From an uncultured Lachnospiraceae bacterium (GTDB lineage: Bacteria > Bacillota > Clostridia > Lachnospirales > Lachnospiraceae), in assembly GCA_945485625.1 (NCBI GenBank), contig CALYSH010000017.1, positions 1 to 13,079 on the forward strand: DNA of 13,079 bases, written 5' to 3'. Shown here one piece after another: positions 6,753 through 13,079 of the stretch. The notes under the pieces were generated by a model. The model did not search any database and had not been told where the DNA came from. It worked only from the letters and a program-made list of their open reading frames with translations. Each line of letters begins with the position of its first letter. The stretch's first letter is position 1. The position numbers and the translations under genes are program-made.

Positions 6753-8246
6753 TCATTTTCTCATATATGATATCAAATCCGAAGCCATACATCCGTGTTC
6801 CCCAAGCTCTGATGTTGCCCGTTCTCCCAAGACACCGTGAATGGTAACACCCACACAGCCTGCCTCAAAAGCCTCTTTTCCCTGGGCCATAAGTCCGGCA
6901 ATGATTCCGGTCAACACATCCCCACTCCCGGCAACCGCCATGCCACTGTTTCCACGGACATTCAAAAAGCACTTTCCTTCCTCCCTGCATACAAGTGTTC
7001 TGGCATCCTTTGCCACCACCACGGCATGCAGGCGCGCGGCAAGCCGCTTTGCATAAAAGAAGAACTGCTTCTTTAATTCCGCCATATCTTCCGGCCCGTC
7101 TTCCCATGCATTTAACAGACGATACAATTCACCGCAATGAGGAGTGAGCACAATCTGCCTTCCCTGCTCTCCCTGATTGGATAGAGTCTCGATTAATTTC
7201 CAATCGGAGGCCAATCCATTGATTCCGTCCGCATCGATCAGGAGAGGCTTATTGCCTTCGGAAATCATCTCGCGAAGAGCTTCTCCTGCCTCTTCCCCTG
7301 TAGATATCCCGGGGCCGATTACCAGAACATCCGCCCAGCCCATGCTTTCAATCAATCCTTCATAGGTTCCGTACATGGCATCCGGAATCGTCTCCTGAAT
7401 AATCGCCCGATTCTCTTCACAGGAAATGATTTTCACCATGCCTGCCCCGATACGATAACAGGCCCGGCCGGACAAAACTGCAGCCCCGGCCATATTTTTA
7501 CTGCCGCAAACCATCAATACCTTTCCAAAGGTTCCCTTGTTTCCCTCCGGAGCCCGTTGGGGAAGCGCATACTCTTCTTCTGCATCAAAAGTAAACAGCT
7601 CAGGTAGTTTTCCAAAAAAAGACCTTTTTGTAATACCTATCTCCCCTAAAATCACCTTTCCGGCATACTTGCACCCTGGGAAAAGAACCAGTCCTCTTTT
7701 GTAAAATCCGAAGGTCACTGTAGCATCTGCCTCAAAACAAGTGCCGAGTACTTCCCCCGTGGTTCCATGGATTCCGCTGGGAATATCCAGTGCACATTTA
7801 TATCCCTGCAGCTGATTTGCTTCCGCAATTGCTTCCTGATAGTCTCCGGTTACCTCCCTGGACAAGCCCACCCCGAACAAGGCATCCACAACCACTCCGT
7901 AGCATTCCTTTGAAGGTCCGTCCACAAATCTCACCTCCGGATAATGCTCCAGTATGCTTCGTTGCCGGCTCCACATAGGAGTCCGGCGGGCAGCATTTCC
8001 CACTGTCTTGACTTCCACCAAATAGCCTTCCTCTGCCAGAAGTCTGGCCAGAGCCAGTCCATCCGCCCCGTTATTCCCGTAACCGGCCAGAACATAAGCA
8101 GTCCGGGGGGAAATACCGCTCTGTAAAATATGATCTCTGGCACACAAGGCCGCCCGCTCCATGAGAATTCCGGCATCCATGCCGATGGTCTCAATGGTAT
8201 TGCGGTCGTATTCCTTCATTTCATCCGCGGATAAAAGATACTTCAT
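6753..8246 (-). CDS. nnr: Bifunctional NAD(P)H-hydrate epimerase / ADP-dependent NAD(P)H-hydrate dehydratase
   Basis: The 497-residue protein fuses the two enzymes that repair hydrated NADH and NADPH. The N-terminal YjeF epimerase domain (about 1-210) shows AGYGNNGADGLALARLL (54-70), DALFGVGL and ALDIPSGIHGTTGE. The C-terminal ribokinase-like dehydratase (about 235-490) shows GTFGKVLMVCGSKNMAGAA (238-256), VLVIGPGIS, LIDADGIN, LTPHCGEL and NSGMAVAGSGDVLTG (433-447), the ADP-binding and catalytic end. The start at 8246 (MKYLLSADEM) is chosen because GGAGG lies 6 nt before it; an upstream in-frame TTG at 8264 overlaps that ribosome binding site. A hairpin with a short T-run precedes the gene. 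Its place near rex, a NADH sensor, suits a role in nicotinamide cofactor upkeep. Confidence 0.96.
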   Translation of the reverse strand: MKYLLSADEMKEYDRNTIETIGMDAGILMERAALCARDHILQSGISPRTAYVLAGYGNNGADGLALARLLAEEGYLVEVKTVGNAARRTPMWSRQRSILEHYPEVRFVDGPSKECYGVVVDALFGVGLSREVTGDYQEAIAEANQLQGYKCALDIPSGIHGTTGEVLGTCFEADATVTFGFYKRGLVLFPGCKYAGKVILGEIGITKRSFFGKLPELFTFDAEEEYALPQRAPEGNKGTFGKVLMVCGSKNMAGAAVLSGRACYRIGAGMVKIISCEENRAIIQETIPDAMYGTYEGLIESMGWADVLVIGPGISTGEEAGEALREMISEGNKPLLIDADGINGLASDWKLIETLSNQGEQGRQIVLTPHCGELYRLLNAWEDGPEDMAELKKQFFFYAKRLAARLHAVVVAKDARTLVCREEGKCFLNVRGNSGMAVAGSGDVLTGIIAGLMAQGKEAFEAGCVGVTIHGVLGERATSELGEHGCMASDLISYMRK

Positions 8247-8262
8247 ACCCTTCCTCCAAATC

Positions 8263-8285
8263 AAAAGGACTGCCCCGGCAGCCCC
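8263..8285 (-). terminator. Weak intrinsic terminator or attenuator-like hairpin before nnr
   Basis: On the minus strand GGGCTGC CGGG GCAGTCC (8284-8267) forms a 7-bp stem with one G-U pair, followed by TTTT (8266-8263) and then GATTT. It lies just after the coiled-coil gene and only about 6 nt ahead of the nnr ribosome binding site (8257-8253). The T-run is short, so partial read-through is likely; it may lower nnr-alr-mazF expression relative to rex or act as an RNA processing site. Confidence 0.5.
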
Positions 8286-8294
8286 TCTGTGTTT

Positions 8295-8930
8295 TTATTT
8301 TTCTGCAGACTTTGGATGCTTCTCCTGAGGATTGTAGGTCATGTCAAACAAATCCAGCACTTCTGCTCCAAAGATATCCTGCATATATGAATAGATTTCA
8401 TGGTTTTTCTGTTCCATTTCCTGCTTTCGAATCAACCGCTTCTTTAATTCAATCCGGATATCGGTTACCCATTTTTCAATTTCCTCAATTCCTGCGGTAT
8501 TCTCCTGAATACTTTCATAGCAATAGGCCATGGTCTCCAGCATGAGCTCATGATTCACACGTTGAATCTCTGCGGGATAATCCAACAGGGAATCCTTCAA
8601 ATCATCCATCTTCTGATTACACTGTTCAATCAGTTCCTTATTTTTGGCAATCTGTTGTTCCAGCTCCGGACGCAACTCTGCCTCATCTACCATGGGCACA
8701 ATCTCATCCATCAGCTTTTTTTTAACCTTCTTCAAATCCTTTATTTGGGAATTGATTTTCCCCTGGGCACGCAGCAGTTCATTCAGGCGATTCTCGTCCT
8801 CCCGCACCGCTTTCCTCCCCAGCTCATCCAACAGGCGATACCATTTGCTGTCCAGGGTAAGCACCGGAACACGCTTCCCCTCCAAAGCCTTCGAAAAAAC
8901 CTCAACCTTCTTTTCCAGGTTTCTACCCAT
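8295..8930 (-). CDS. Unrecognised coiled-coil protein between rex and nnr
   Basis: I do not recognise a named family. The 211-residue product begins MGRNLEKKVEVFSKAL, then a short globular-looking part with VPVLTLDSKWYRLLDEL (about 21-37). A long, strongly charged heptad-rich region follows (about 38-170), with hydrophobic interruptions such as LMDEIVPMVDEAEL and ETMAYCYESIQENTAG. It ends in a short tail, FGAEVLDLFDMTYNPQEK. There is no signal peptide, membrane segment or cysteine cluster, so it should be cytoplasmic and probably oligomeric. The ATG at 8930 is preferred over a GTG at 8936, which would lie only 2 nt from GGAGAG. It starts 21 nt after rex, so they are likely co-transcribed, and is followed by a terminator-like hairpin. 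A role linked to Rex or to redox cofactors is only a guess from position. Confidence 0.85.
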   Translation of the reverse strand: MGRNLEKKVEVFSKALEGKRVPVLTLDSKWYRLLDELGRKAVREDENRLNELLRAQGKINSQIKDLKKVKKKLMDEIVPMVDEAELRPELEQQIAKNKELIEQCNQKMDDLKDSLLDYPAEIQRVNHELMLETMAYCYESIQENTAGIEEIEKWVTDIRIELKKRLIRKQEMEQKNHEIYSYMQDIFGAEVLDLFDMTYNPQEKHPKSAEK

Positions 8931-8951
8931 ATGCACCTCTCCGCAATCAAA

Positions 8952-9599
8952 TTACCCCTGATTCTTTTCCTTGGAAAACTTCGTGATATTATAGGACAGC
9001 TTCATCAGGCTGTCAGACAAATGAACATTTTCTACCTGAATCCCTTCCGGAAGGCTCAAATCCACATGGGCAAAATTCCAGATGGCACGGATTCCGTTGT
9101 TGACCAATCGGTCTGCCACCGCAATGGCACCTGTCTTGGGAATGGTCAATACCGCAATCTCAATGTCATTTTCATGGATAAACTGTTCCAGCTCTTCCAT
9201 GGGTTTCACGCAAACCCCCCGCACACTTGTACCCACCAGATCCGGGTTCTCATCAAAAATACCCTTAAACAGAAAGCCTCTCCGTTCGAAATTTAAGTAA
9301 TTCCCCAAAGCTCTTCCCAGATTTCCGGCTCCCACAATAATGAAGCTGTGTGTCTGGTTCAATCCCAGAATCTTTGCAATTTCATGGTAAAGATAATCCA
9401 CATTATATCCGTATCCCTGTTGTCCGAACCCACCGAAATTATTAAAATCCTGACGAATCTGGGATGCAGTCACATGCATCAGCTCGCTTAGCTCCTGGGA
9501 CGAAATCCGTTCCACACCTTCATCCCTAAGCTCCCCTAAATAGCGAAAATATCTGGGCAGACGGCTAATCACCGCCTGGGATATCTCCTTGTCCTCCAT
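8952..9599 (-). CDS. rex: Redox-sensing transcriptional repressor Rex
   Basis: The 215-residue protein has the two Rex domains. The N-terminal winged helix (about 1-80) includes ISRLPRYFRYL and the recognition segment TASQIRQDFNNFGGFGQQGY (44-63). The Rossmann domain has the NAD(H)-binding VGAGNLGRAL (89-98), the acidic IFDENPDLVG and IWNFAHVDL near the C-terminal swapped helix. Rex represses fermentation and NADH-reoxidising genes until NADH rises and releases it from DNA. GAGG lies 7 nt before the ATG, with its own promoter about 40 nt upstream. The next gene, 21 nt downstream, is an unrecognised coiled-coil protein. Confidence 0.97.
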   Translation of the reverse strand: MEDKEISQAVISRLPRYFRYLGELRDEGVERISSQELSELMHVTASQIRQDFNNFGGFGQQGYGYNVDYLYHEIAKILGLNQTHSFIIVGAGNLGRALGNYLNFERRGFLFKGIFDENPDLVGTSVRGVCVKPMEELEQFIHENDIEIAVLTIPKTGAIAVADRLVNNGIRAIWNFAHVDLSLPEGIQVENVHLSDSLMKLSYNITKFSKEKNQG

Positions 9600-9635
9600 G
9601 ATAGTTCCTCACTTTACTCTGTACATATCATTAAG

Positions 9636-9664
9636 ATATTAGCACAACATTTTTAAAACTTCAA
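9636..9664 (-). promoter_or_regulatory. Promoter for rex
   Basis: Minus-strand TTGAAG (9664-9659) and TAATAT (9641-9636) are spaced by exactly 17 nt, placing transcription start near 9629 and a leader of about 30 nt. The sequence TTGTG abuts the -10 element and resembles one half of a Rex operator, but no matching second half is present, so self-repression cannot be claimed. Confidence 0.65.
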
Positions 9665-9687
9665 CGCACGTTTAAAATACTGCCCCC

Positions 9688-10536
9688 TCATTGTTCCAGT
9701 CCAATCCAGGCAACAACAATTGCACCGGGGCCTACATGGGTGCCGATGGTGCCTCCAACCGTGGATATGGGCAGGTCATCGGTTTTTTCCTCCCACAGTG
9801 CGGCATTGTCCCGGATATACTTCTGTAACAGGTCATCATTCAGGCCGGTATATCCAAGGAAATAGGGCATATCAAAATCCACACCGCCGGAGTTATGAAT
9901 TGCTTCTACAATCAGATTGTTGGCCTGCTTTGAGCCGCGGGCCTTCCCCAGAATTTCCACAGCGCCGTCCTTAACCGTTACCACCGGACGTATGGAAAGC
10001 ACATTCCCTGCAAACGCAGCAGCCTTGGAAATCCGTCCGCCCTTTTTCAGATATTCCAGAGTATCCAGAAGACCTACCACACGGATTCTCTTCTTAATGG
10101 AATCCAGCTCTTTTACAACCTCCTCCGGTGTTTTACCCATATGAAGCAGACGGTTGGCATATTCCACCAGCATATGCTCTCCCACCGTAACATTTTCACT
10201 ATCCACAGGGAATACCTTCCCCGGATACTCAGAGGCAGCAAGCACCGCACTTTGATAGGTTCCGGATAATTTGGAGGACATGGTGATCACAAGAACCGCA
10301 TCCGCTGTTTTCAGGGCCTCCTCCATTGCCTCTCCAAACTCATAGGGTGATATCTGGCTGGTCACCGGTAACTCCTCCGACTCTACCAGCAGCTCGTAAA
10401 ATCTCCTATGGCTGAGATTGACACCGTCCTTATACTCCCTGTCTCCAAAGGTAATAGTCATGGGAAGAACCCTGACATTTTCATATAAGTCCGGTGCAAT
10501 ATCAGATGCGGAATCTGTGATAATCATTGTTTTCAT
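9688..10536 (-). CDS. DegV family fatty acid-binding protein (FakB-like)
   Basis: The 282-residue protein has the DegV fold: an N-terminal part with ITDSASDIAPDL (6-17) and TSQISPYEF (59-67), then SSKLSGTYQSA (87-97), LEYLKKGGRIS and GKARGSKQA further along. In characterised FakB proteins these segments hold the carboxylate of a bound fatty acid, presented to the kinase FakA so that exogenous fatty acid enters phospholipid synthesis. No fakA gene is in the window. Four in-frame ATGs lie near the start; 10536 is preferred because GAGG lies 8 nt before it, while the longest version at 10560 has no ribosome binding site. It has its own promoter and an unusual structured leader. Lipid preference cannot be read from sequence. 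Confidence 0.93.
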   Translation of the reverse strand: MKTMIITDSASDIAPDLYENVRVLPMTITFGDREYKDGVNLSHRRFYELLVESEELPVTSQISPYEFGEAMEEALKTADAVLVITMSSKLSGTYQSAVLAASEYPGKVFPVDSENVTVGEHMLVEYANRLLHMGKTPEEVVKELDSIKKRIRVVGLLDTLEYLKKGGRISKAAAFAGNVLSIRPVVTVKDGAVEILGKARGSKQANNLIVEAIHNSGGVDFDMPYFLGYTGLNDDLLQKYIRDNAALWEEKTDDLPISTVGGTIGTHVGPGAIVVAWIGLEQ

Positions 10537-10585
10537 TTTTTCTTCCTCACTCATTTTCATTGCAAAACTGTCACTGCAGAATCAG

Positions 10586-10643
10586 GTATCTATTCAGAAC
10601 CTCATTCGCAGAATCGCTGATTTGCATGGCTCTGAATAGATAC
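10586..10643 (-). promoter_or_regulatory. 58-nt inverted repeat forming a 5'-terminal hairpin of the degV transcript
   Basis: The arms GTATCTATTCAGA (10586-10598) and TCTGAATAGATAC (10631-10643) are perfect 13-bp complements around a 32-nt interior. The interior can itself fold: 10608-10615 (GCAGAATC) pairs with 10619-10625 (GATTTGC) with one bulged base and a 3-nt loop. On the minus strand the outer arm begins 6 to 8 nt after the -10 element, so the predicted degV mRNA starts at or within a few bases of the hairpin. It does not end in a U-run and is thus not a simple terminator. It may stabilise the RNA, be an operator, or be a small riboregulator; I do not recognise it as a known riboswitch or T-box. 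Confidence 0.7.
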
Positions 10644-10647
10644 AAAA

Positions 10648-10676
10648 ATCTTATACTTTCTTCTCCACTTTGTCAA
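10648..10676 (-). promoter_or_regulatory. Promoter for degV
   Basis: Minus-strand consensus -35 TTGACA (10676-10671) is followed by TATAAG (10655-10650, 15-nt spacer) or the overlapping TAAGAT (10653-10648, 17-nt spacer). Start of transcription is expected near 10641-10643, at the edge of the 13-bp inverted repeat, giving a leader of about 105 nt. Confidence 0.6.
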
Positions 10677-10751
10677 TTCATAGCATTCACATTACATGCA
10701 TTTTCAAAATCAGCCGGATAACACATAACGGAAGAAAACACCCCGGCGGCA

Positions 10752-10780
10752 TTGATTTATTTCGCAAAACTGAGTATAAT
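10752..10780 (+). promoter_or_regulatory. Promoter for the asparaginase-like gene
   Basis: TTGATT (10752-10757) and a perfect TATAAT (10775-10780) are spaced by 17 nt, predicting a start near 10787 and a leader of about 130 nt before the TTG at 10920. Confidence 0.7.
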
Positions 10781-10806
10781 AAGCACATGGCATAAAAGAA
10801 AAGATT

Positions 10807-10923
10807 TTGGAAGTATTGATTGAGGATATCGATATCACATTGACCTGCACATCATGCCCTCTCAAAAACAAATTAAAAAAGGAGTGTGTACTTGACATTG
10901 CTCTTAAGGAGGATTCATTTTGA
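10807..10923 (+). CDS. Possible 38-residue Cys-containing leader ORF overlapping the asparaginase start
   Basis: In the leader a frame is open from the stop at 10780-10782 to TGA at 10921-10923. Read from TTG at 10807 it gives 38 residues, including IEDIDITLTCTSCPLKNK and, further on, a third Cys (CxxC then Cys about eight residues later). Its TGA overlaps the downstream TTG start (TTGA), the arrangement of translationally coupled genes. Against it: no ATG, only a weak purine stretch (AAAGAAAAG) before the TTG, and no family I recognise. It may be a real small protein, a regulatory leader peptide, or chance. Confidence 0.25.
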   Translation: MEVLIEDIDITLTCTSCPLKNKLKKECVLDIALKEDSF

Positions 10924-11921
10924 AGTTATTAGTTATTTTTACCGGTGGTACCATTGGCTGTACCGTAAAAAACGGATATATTTCCACAGATAATACCACC
11001 ACCTATCAATTACTCGATTTATACCGAAAGAAAACCTCCAGACAGGATGTTTGCATAGACTCTGTGGAGCCCTATACCCTTTTGAGTGAAAATCTTACCG
11101 GAGACTATATCAGGGCATTGGGAGAATGCTTACGAAGTAATCTTTCCAAGGAATATGATGGTATCATTATCACCCATGGCACCGATACCATCCAGTATTC
11201 CGCTGCTGCGCTCTCCTACGCCTTCCCCGGGCTTACACTTCCGGTGCTTCTGGTTTCCAGCAATCTGGTCCTGGATGATGAGAATGCAAACGGCGTTCCA
11301 AATTTTGATGCAGCCGTAGAGTTTATTGCCGCCGGAGCAGGAAACGGAGTTTTCGTCCCCTACCGGAATAATGACGGCGTACTTTACATTCATCAGGGAA
11401 ACAGGCTACTGCCCCATCTTCCCTATTGCGATGATTTGGTCAGTATGGAATATGAGTATTATGCAATCTTCCGGGATGGTATCATACAAAAGAATCCTGC
11501 TTTTCGGGCAGCACCCTCAACTGGCACTTCCCGCGCTCTTCCTCTTCCGGCTACCTGGAATTCCCAGGTCAGGCGTGTGTTCCCTTATCCCGGTATGGAA
11601 TATCCTTCCCTCTCACGGGATGTGAAGGCAGTCCTTCTGGATACCTATCATTCCGGTACCCTCTGCAGTATTTCCCCGGATATGACCAGGTTTTACGCAG
11701 AAGCCTACGGGGAAAAGATTCCGGTATTCCTCACCGGCTCTCAGAATGGTCTGGACTATGAAAGTGTGAAGGAATGGAAAAAGGCTCACGTCATTACTCT
11801 TCCACCTGCCTCTCCCATCGCAATGTATATCAAGCTTTGGATGACCGGCATGGAATCAACTGATCCGAAAGAAATGGAAACGATTATGAATACTCCCATC
11901 GCCGGAGATTTTATGGCATAA
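10920..11921 (+). CDS. Asparaginase-like protein (type I L-asparaginase family, divergent)
   Basis: The 333-residue protein has the two-domain asparaginase fold: VIFTGGTIG at 5-13 with nucleophile T11, ITHGTDTIQYSAAAL at 84-98 with the T88-D89 pair, and a C-terminal domain (about 215-325) with AVLLDTYHSGT and PVFLTGSQNG. Family enzymes hydrolyse asparagine to aspartate and ammonia. The catalytic lysine that follows GNR-TT in E. coli AnsA appears replaced here: the matching stretch reads GNRLLPHLP (160-168) with proline at that place. Substrate and activity are therefore uncertain. The start is TTG, supported by AAGGAGG 7 nt upstream, and the frame ends in TAA just before a strong terminator. 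No signal peptide, so cytoplasmic. It is the only confident plus-strand gene in the window. Confidence 0.85.
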   Translation: MKLLVIFTGGTIGCTVKNGYISTDNTTTYQLLDLYRKKTSRQDVCIDSVEPYTLLSENLTGDYIRALGECLRSNLSKEYDGIIITHGTDTIQYSAAALSYAFPGLTLPVLLVSSNLVLDDENANGVPNFDAAVEFIAAGAGNGVFVPYRNNDGVLYIHQGNRLLPHLPYCDDLVSMEYEYYAIFRDGIIQKNPAFRAAPSTGTSRALPLPATWNSQVRRVFPYPGMEYPSLSRDVKAVLLDTYHSGTLCSISPDMTRFYAEAYGEKIPVFLTGSQNGLDYESVKEWKKAHVITLPPASPIAMYIKLWMTGMESTDPKEMETIMNTPIAGDFMA

Positions 11922-11922
11922 G

Positions 11923-11948
11923 AAAAAGGACGCAGCCGCGTCCTTTTT
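11923..11948. terminator. Bidirectional rho-independent terminator
   Basis: AAAAAGGACGC (11923-11933), loop AGCC and GCGTCCTTTTT (11938-11948) form a perfect 11-bp stem with A- and T-runs on both sides. It lies 1 nt after the asparaginase-like stop and 12 nt after the isocitrate dehydrogenase stop on the other strand, so it can end both convergent transcripts. Confidence 0.93.
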
Positions 11949-11960
11949 CATTATCTTCTA

Positions 11961-13079
11961 TTACAGAAGCGTATCCAGTGTCTCTCTGATTGCCTTAATG
12001 AAATCCAGGCTATTTAAAATCACAGGATTCTCACAGGTGGAAATCAAAGACAAACTCTTAGTCATCTTGCCGTCTTCTACCGTTTTGATACAAGCCTGCT
12101 CCAGCTTATCTGCGAATGCCATGAGCTCAGGAATGTTATCCAGTTCGCCACGCTTTCTCAATGCGCCGGTCCATGCAAAGATGGTTGCAATAGAGTTGGT
12201 GGAGGTCTCCTCACCCTTCAGATGCTTGTAGTAATGACGTTGTACGGTACCATGAGCAGCCTCGTACTCATATACGCCATTGGGGCTGACCAGCACGGAG
12301 GTCATCATGGAAAGGTCACCGTAAGCAGTAGCCACCATATCGGACATTACATCACCATCGTAGTTCTTACATGCCCAGATGAAACCACCCTCAGAACGGA
12401 TGACACGTGCAACCGCATCATCAATCAGGGTATAGAAATATTCAATCCCCAGGGCCTCGAATTTCTCCTTATACTCTGCATCATAAATCTCCTGGAAAAT
12501 ATCCTTGAAATTATGGTCGTATTTCTTGGAAATGGTATCCTTGGTAGCAAACCACAAATCCTGCTTTGTATCTACCGCGTAGCCAAAGCATGCTCTTGCA
12601 AAGCTTGCGATGGACTTATCGGTATTGTGGATGCCCTGAATGATACCGGAACCGGTAAAGTTGTGAATCAGCTCACGGGTTTCGGTTCCGTCCTCCGCGG
12701 TGAAGACCAGCTCGGCTTTTCCTGCGCCGGGAACCTTAATCTCGGTATTTTTATAAACATCACCATAGGCATGACGGGCGATGGTAATGGGCTTCTTCCA
12801 GTTGGATACATAGGGAACAATACCCTTCACCAGAATAGGTGCACGGAATACGGTTCCGTCCAGAATGGCACGAATGGTACCATTGGGACTCTTCCACATT
12901 TCCTTCAGATTATACTCTGCCATTCTGGCTGCATTCGGTGTGATGGTAGCACACTTTACGGCAACACCATACTTCAGGGTTGCATTTGCACTGTCAACGG
13001 TTACCTGGTCATTGGTCTCATTCCGATATTCCAGACCAAGGTCGTAATATTCGGTCTTTAAGTCAATATAAGGACAAAT
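11961..13079 (-). CDS. icd: NADP-dependent isocitrate dehydrogenase (partial, N-terminus outside window)
   Basis: The frame is open to the right edge and 372 residues are visible; by comparison with the family only about the first 35-40 are missing. It is of the eukaryote-like homodimeric type. Substrate segment: MWKSPNGTIRAILDGTVFR. Metal-binding aspartates lie in the stretch from YTLIDDAVARVI to CKNYDGDVMSDMVA. The NADP site is AAHGTVQRHYYKH, whose Arg-His pair marks NADP rather than NAD use. It oxidises isocitrate to 2-oxoglutarate, supplying glutamate carbon and NADPH in the cytoplasm. The ATG at 12923 is internal, because family-specific sequence (ETNDQVTVDSANATLKYG) continues upstream in frame. 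It converges with the asparaginase-like gene. Confidence 0.96.
   Translation of the reverse strand: MCPYIDLKTEYYDLGLEYRNETNDQVTVDSANATLKYGVAVKCATITPNAARMAEYNLKEMWKSPNGTIRAILDGTVFRAPILVKGIVPYVSNWKKPITIARHAYGDVYKNTEIKVPGAGKAELVFTAEDGTETRELIHNFTGSGIIQGIHNTDKSIASFARACFGYAVDTKQDLWFATKDTISKKYDHNFKDIFQEIYDAEYKEKFEALGIEYFYTLIDDAVARVIRSEGGFIWACKNYDGDVMSDMVATAYGDLSMMTSVLVSPNGVYEYEAAHGTVQRHYYKHLKGEETSTNSIATIFAWTGALRKRGELDNIPELMAFADKLEQACIKTVEDGKMTKSLSLISTCENPVILNSLDFIKAIRETLDTLL

Larger units (their letters stand above)
10537..10919. other. Divergent regulatory region between degV and the asparaginase-like gene
   Basis: About 380 bp without a confident gene. It contains the degV promoter and its structured leader on the minus side, and the promoter plus a roughly 130-nt leader of the asparaginase-like gene on the plus side, the latter holding a possible small ORF. 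Between the two promoters (about 10677-10751) I see nothing else. Confidence 0.7.

Noticed and set aside
9630..9650. Possible Rex operator at the rex promoter (TTGTG next to the -10).
   Set aside because: Only one half-site resembles the Clostridia Rex palindrome; the facing half does not match TTAACAA or TCACAA.
9651..9677. Imperfect inverted repeat TTTTAAAAC/GTTTAAAA around the rex -35.
   Set aside because: Short, AT-rich and with an unpaired base; likely chance in this composition.
10586..10643. The degV inverted repeat as a miniature transposon (MITE).
   Set aside because: No target-site duplication flanks it, it is only 58 bp, and no second copy occurs in the window.
10892..10897. TTGACA shortly before the asparaginase-like start.
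   Set aside because: The -10 position would fall at or after the TTG start codon and shows no TATAAT; the 10752-10780 promoter is far better.
10710..10898. 62-residue minus-strand ORF in the divergent region.
   Set aside because: It runs antisense through the asparaginase promoter and leader, has no ribosome binding site and resembles no family.

Overview
The window looks like chromosomal core DNA of a low-to-moderate-GC Firmicute, most probably a Lachnospiraceae-type Clostridium relative. This is inferred from protein character (a B. subtilis-like MazF/NdoA next to alr, a Clostridia-type Rex, a DegV protein, a eukaryote-like NADP isocitrate dehydrogenase), near-consensus AGGAGG ribosome binding sites and TTGACA/TATAAT-type promoters. 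I see no insertion sequence, phage gene, CRISPR array, tRNA or rRNA.

Layout: all genes but the asparaginase-like gene (and a doubtful small ORF ahead of it) read on the minus strand, so the transcription order runs from high to low coordinates. At the right edge is isocitrate dehydrogenase (11961 to past 13079, 5' end outside the window). It converges with a plus-strand asparaginase-like gene (10920-11921) on a shared bidirectional terminator (11923-11948). A gene-free region of about 380 bp (10537-10919) holds two divergent promoters: one for the asparaginase-like gene and one for degV. The degV transcript should begin with a long perfect hairpin. degV (9688-10536) is followed by its own-promoter gene rex (8952-9599), then an unrecognised coiled-coil protein (8295-8930), nnr (6753-8246), alr (5537-6733) and a MazF-type RNase toxin with no adjacent antitoxin (5111-5452). 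A promoter at 5068-5097 then starts a second run: a CorC/HlyC-like CBS membrane protein (3702-5033), yebC (2927-3655), metY (1617-2900), a GtrB/DPM1-like glycosyltransferase (642-1598) and the start of a multi-pass membrane protein (1-632, cut by the window edge).

How they fit together: Rex senses NADH/NAD+ and Nnr repairs hydrated NAD(P)H, so the coiled-coil protein lies between two NAD(H)-related genes. Nnr-alr-mazF resembles the conserved alr neighbourhood of Bacilli, except that the antitoxin gene is absent. The lower run combines a translation factor (YebC), sulfur assimilation (MetY) and a lipid-linked sugar pair (GT2 plus a GT-C-like membrane protein), which are probably co-transcribed because the gaps are 9 to 46 nt.

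Most ordinary gene calls are strong. The points I consider worth checking are the 5'-terminal hairpin of degV, the Cys-rich small ORF coupled to the asparaginase start, an asparaginase-like protein lacking the usual catalytic lysine, the solitary MazF, the degenerate membrane signature of the CorC homolog, and the coiled-coil protein next to rex. None amounts to a clearly new multi-gene system.
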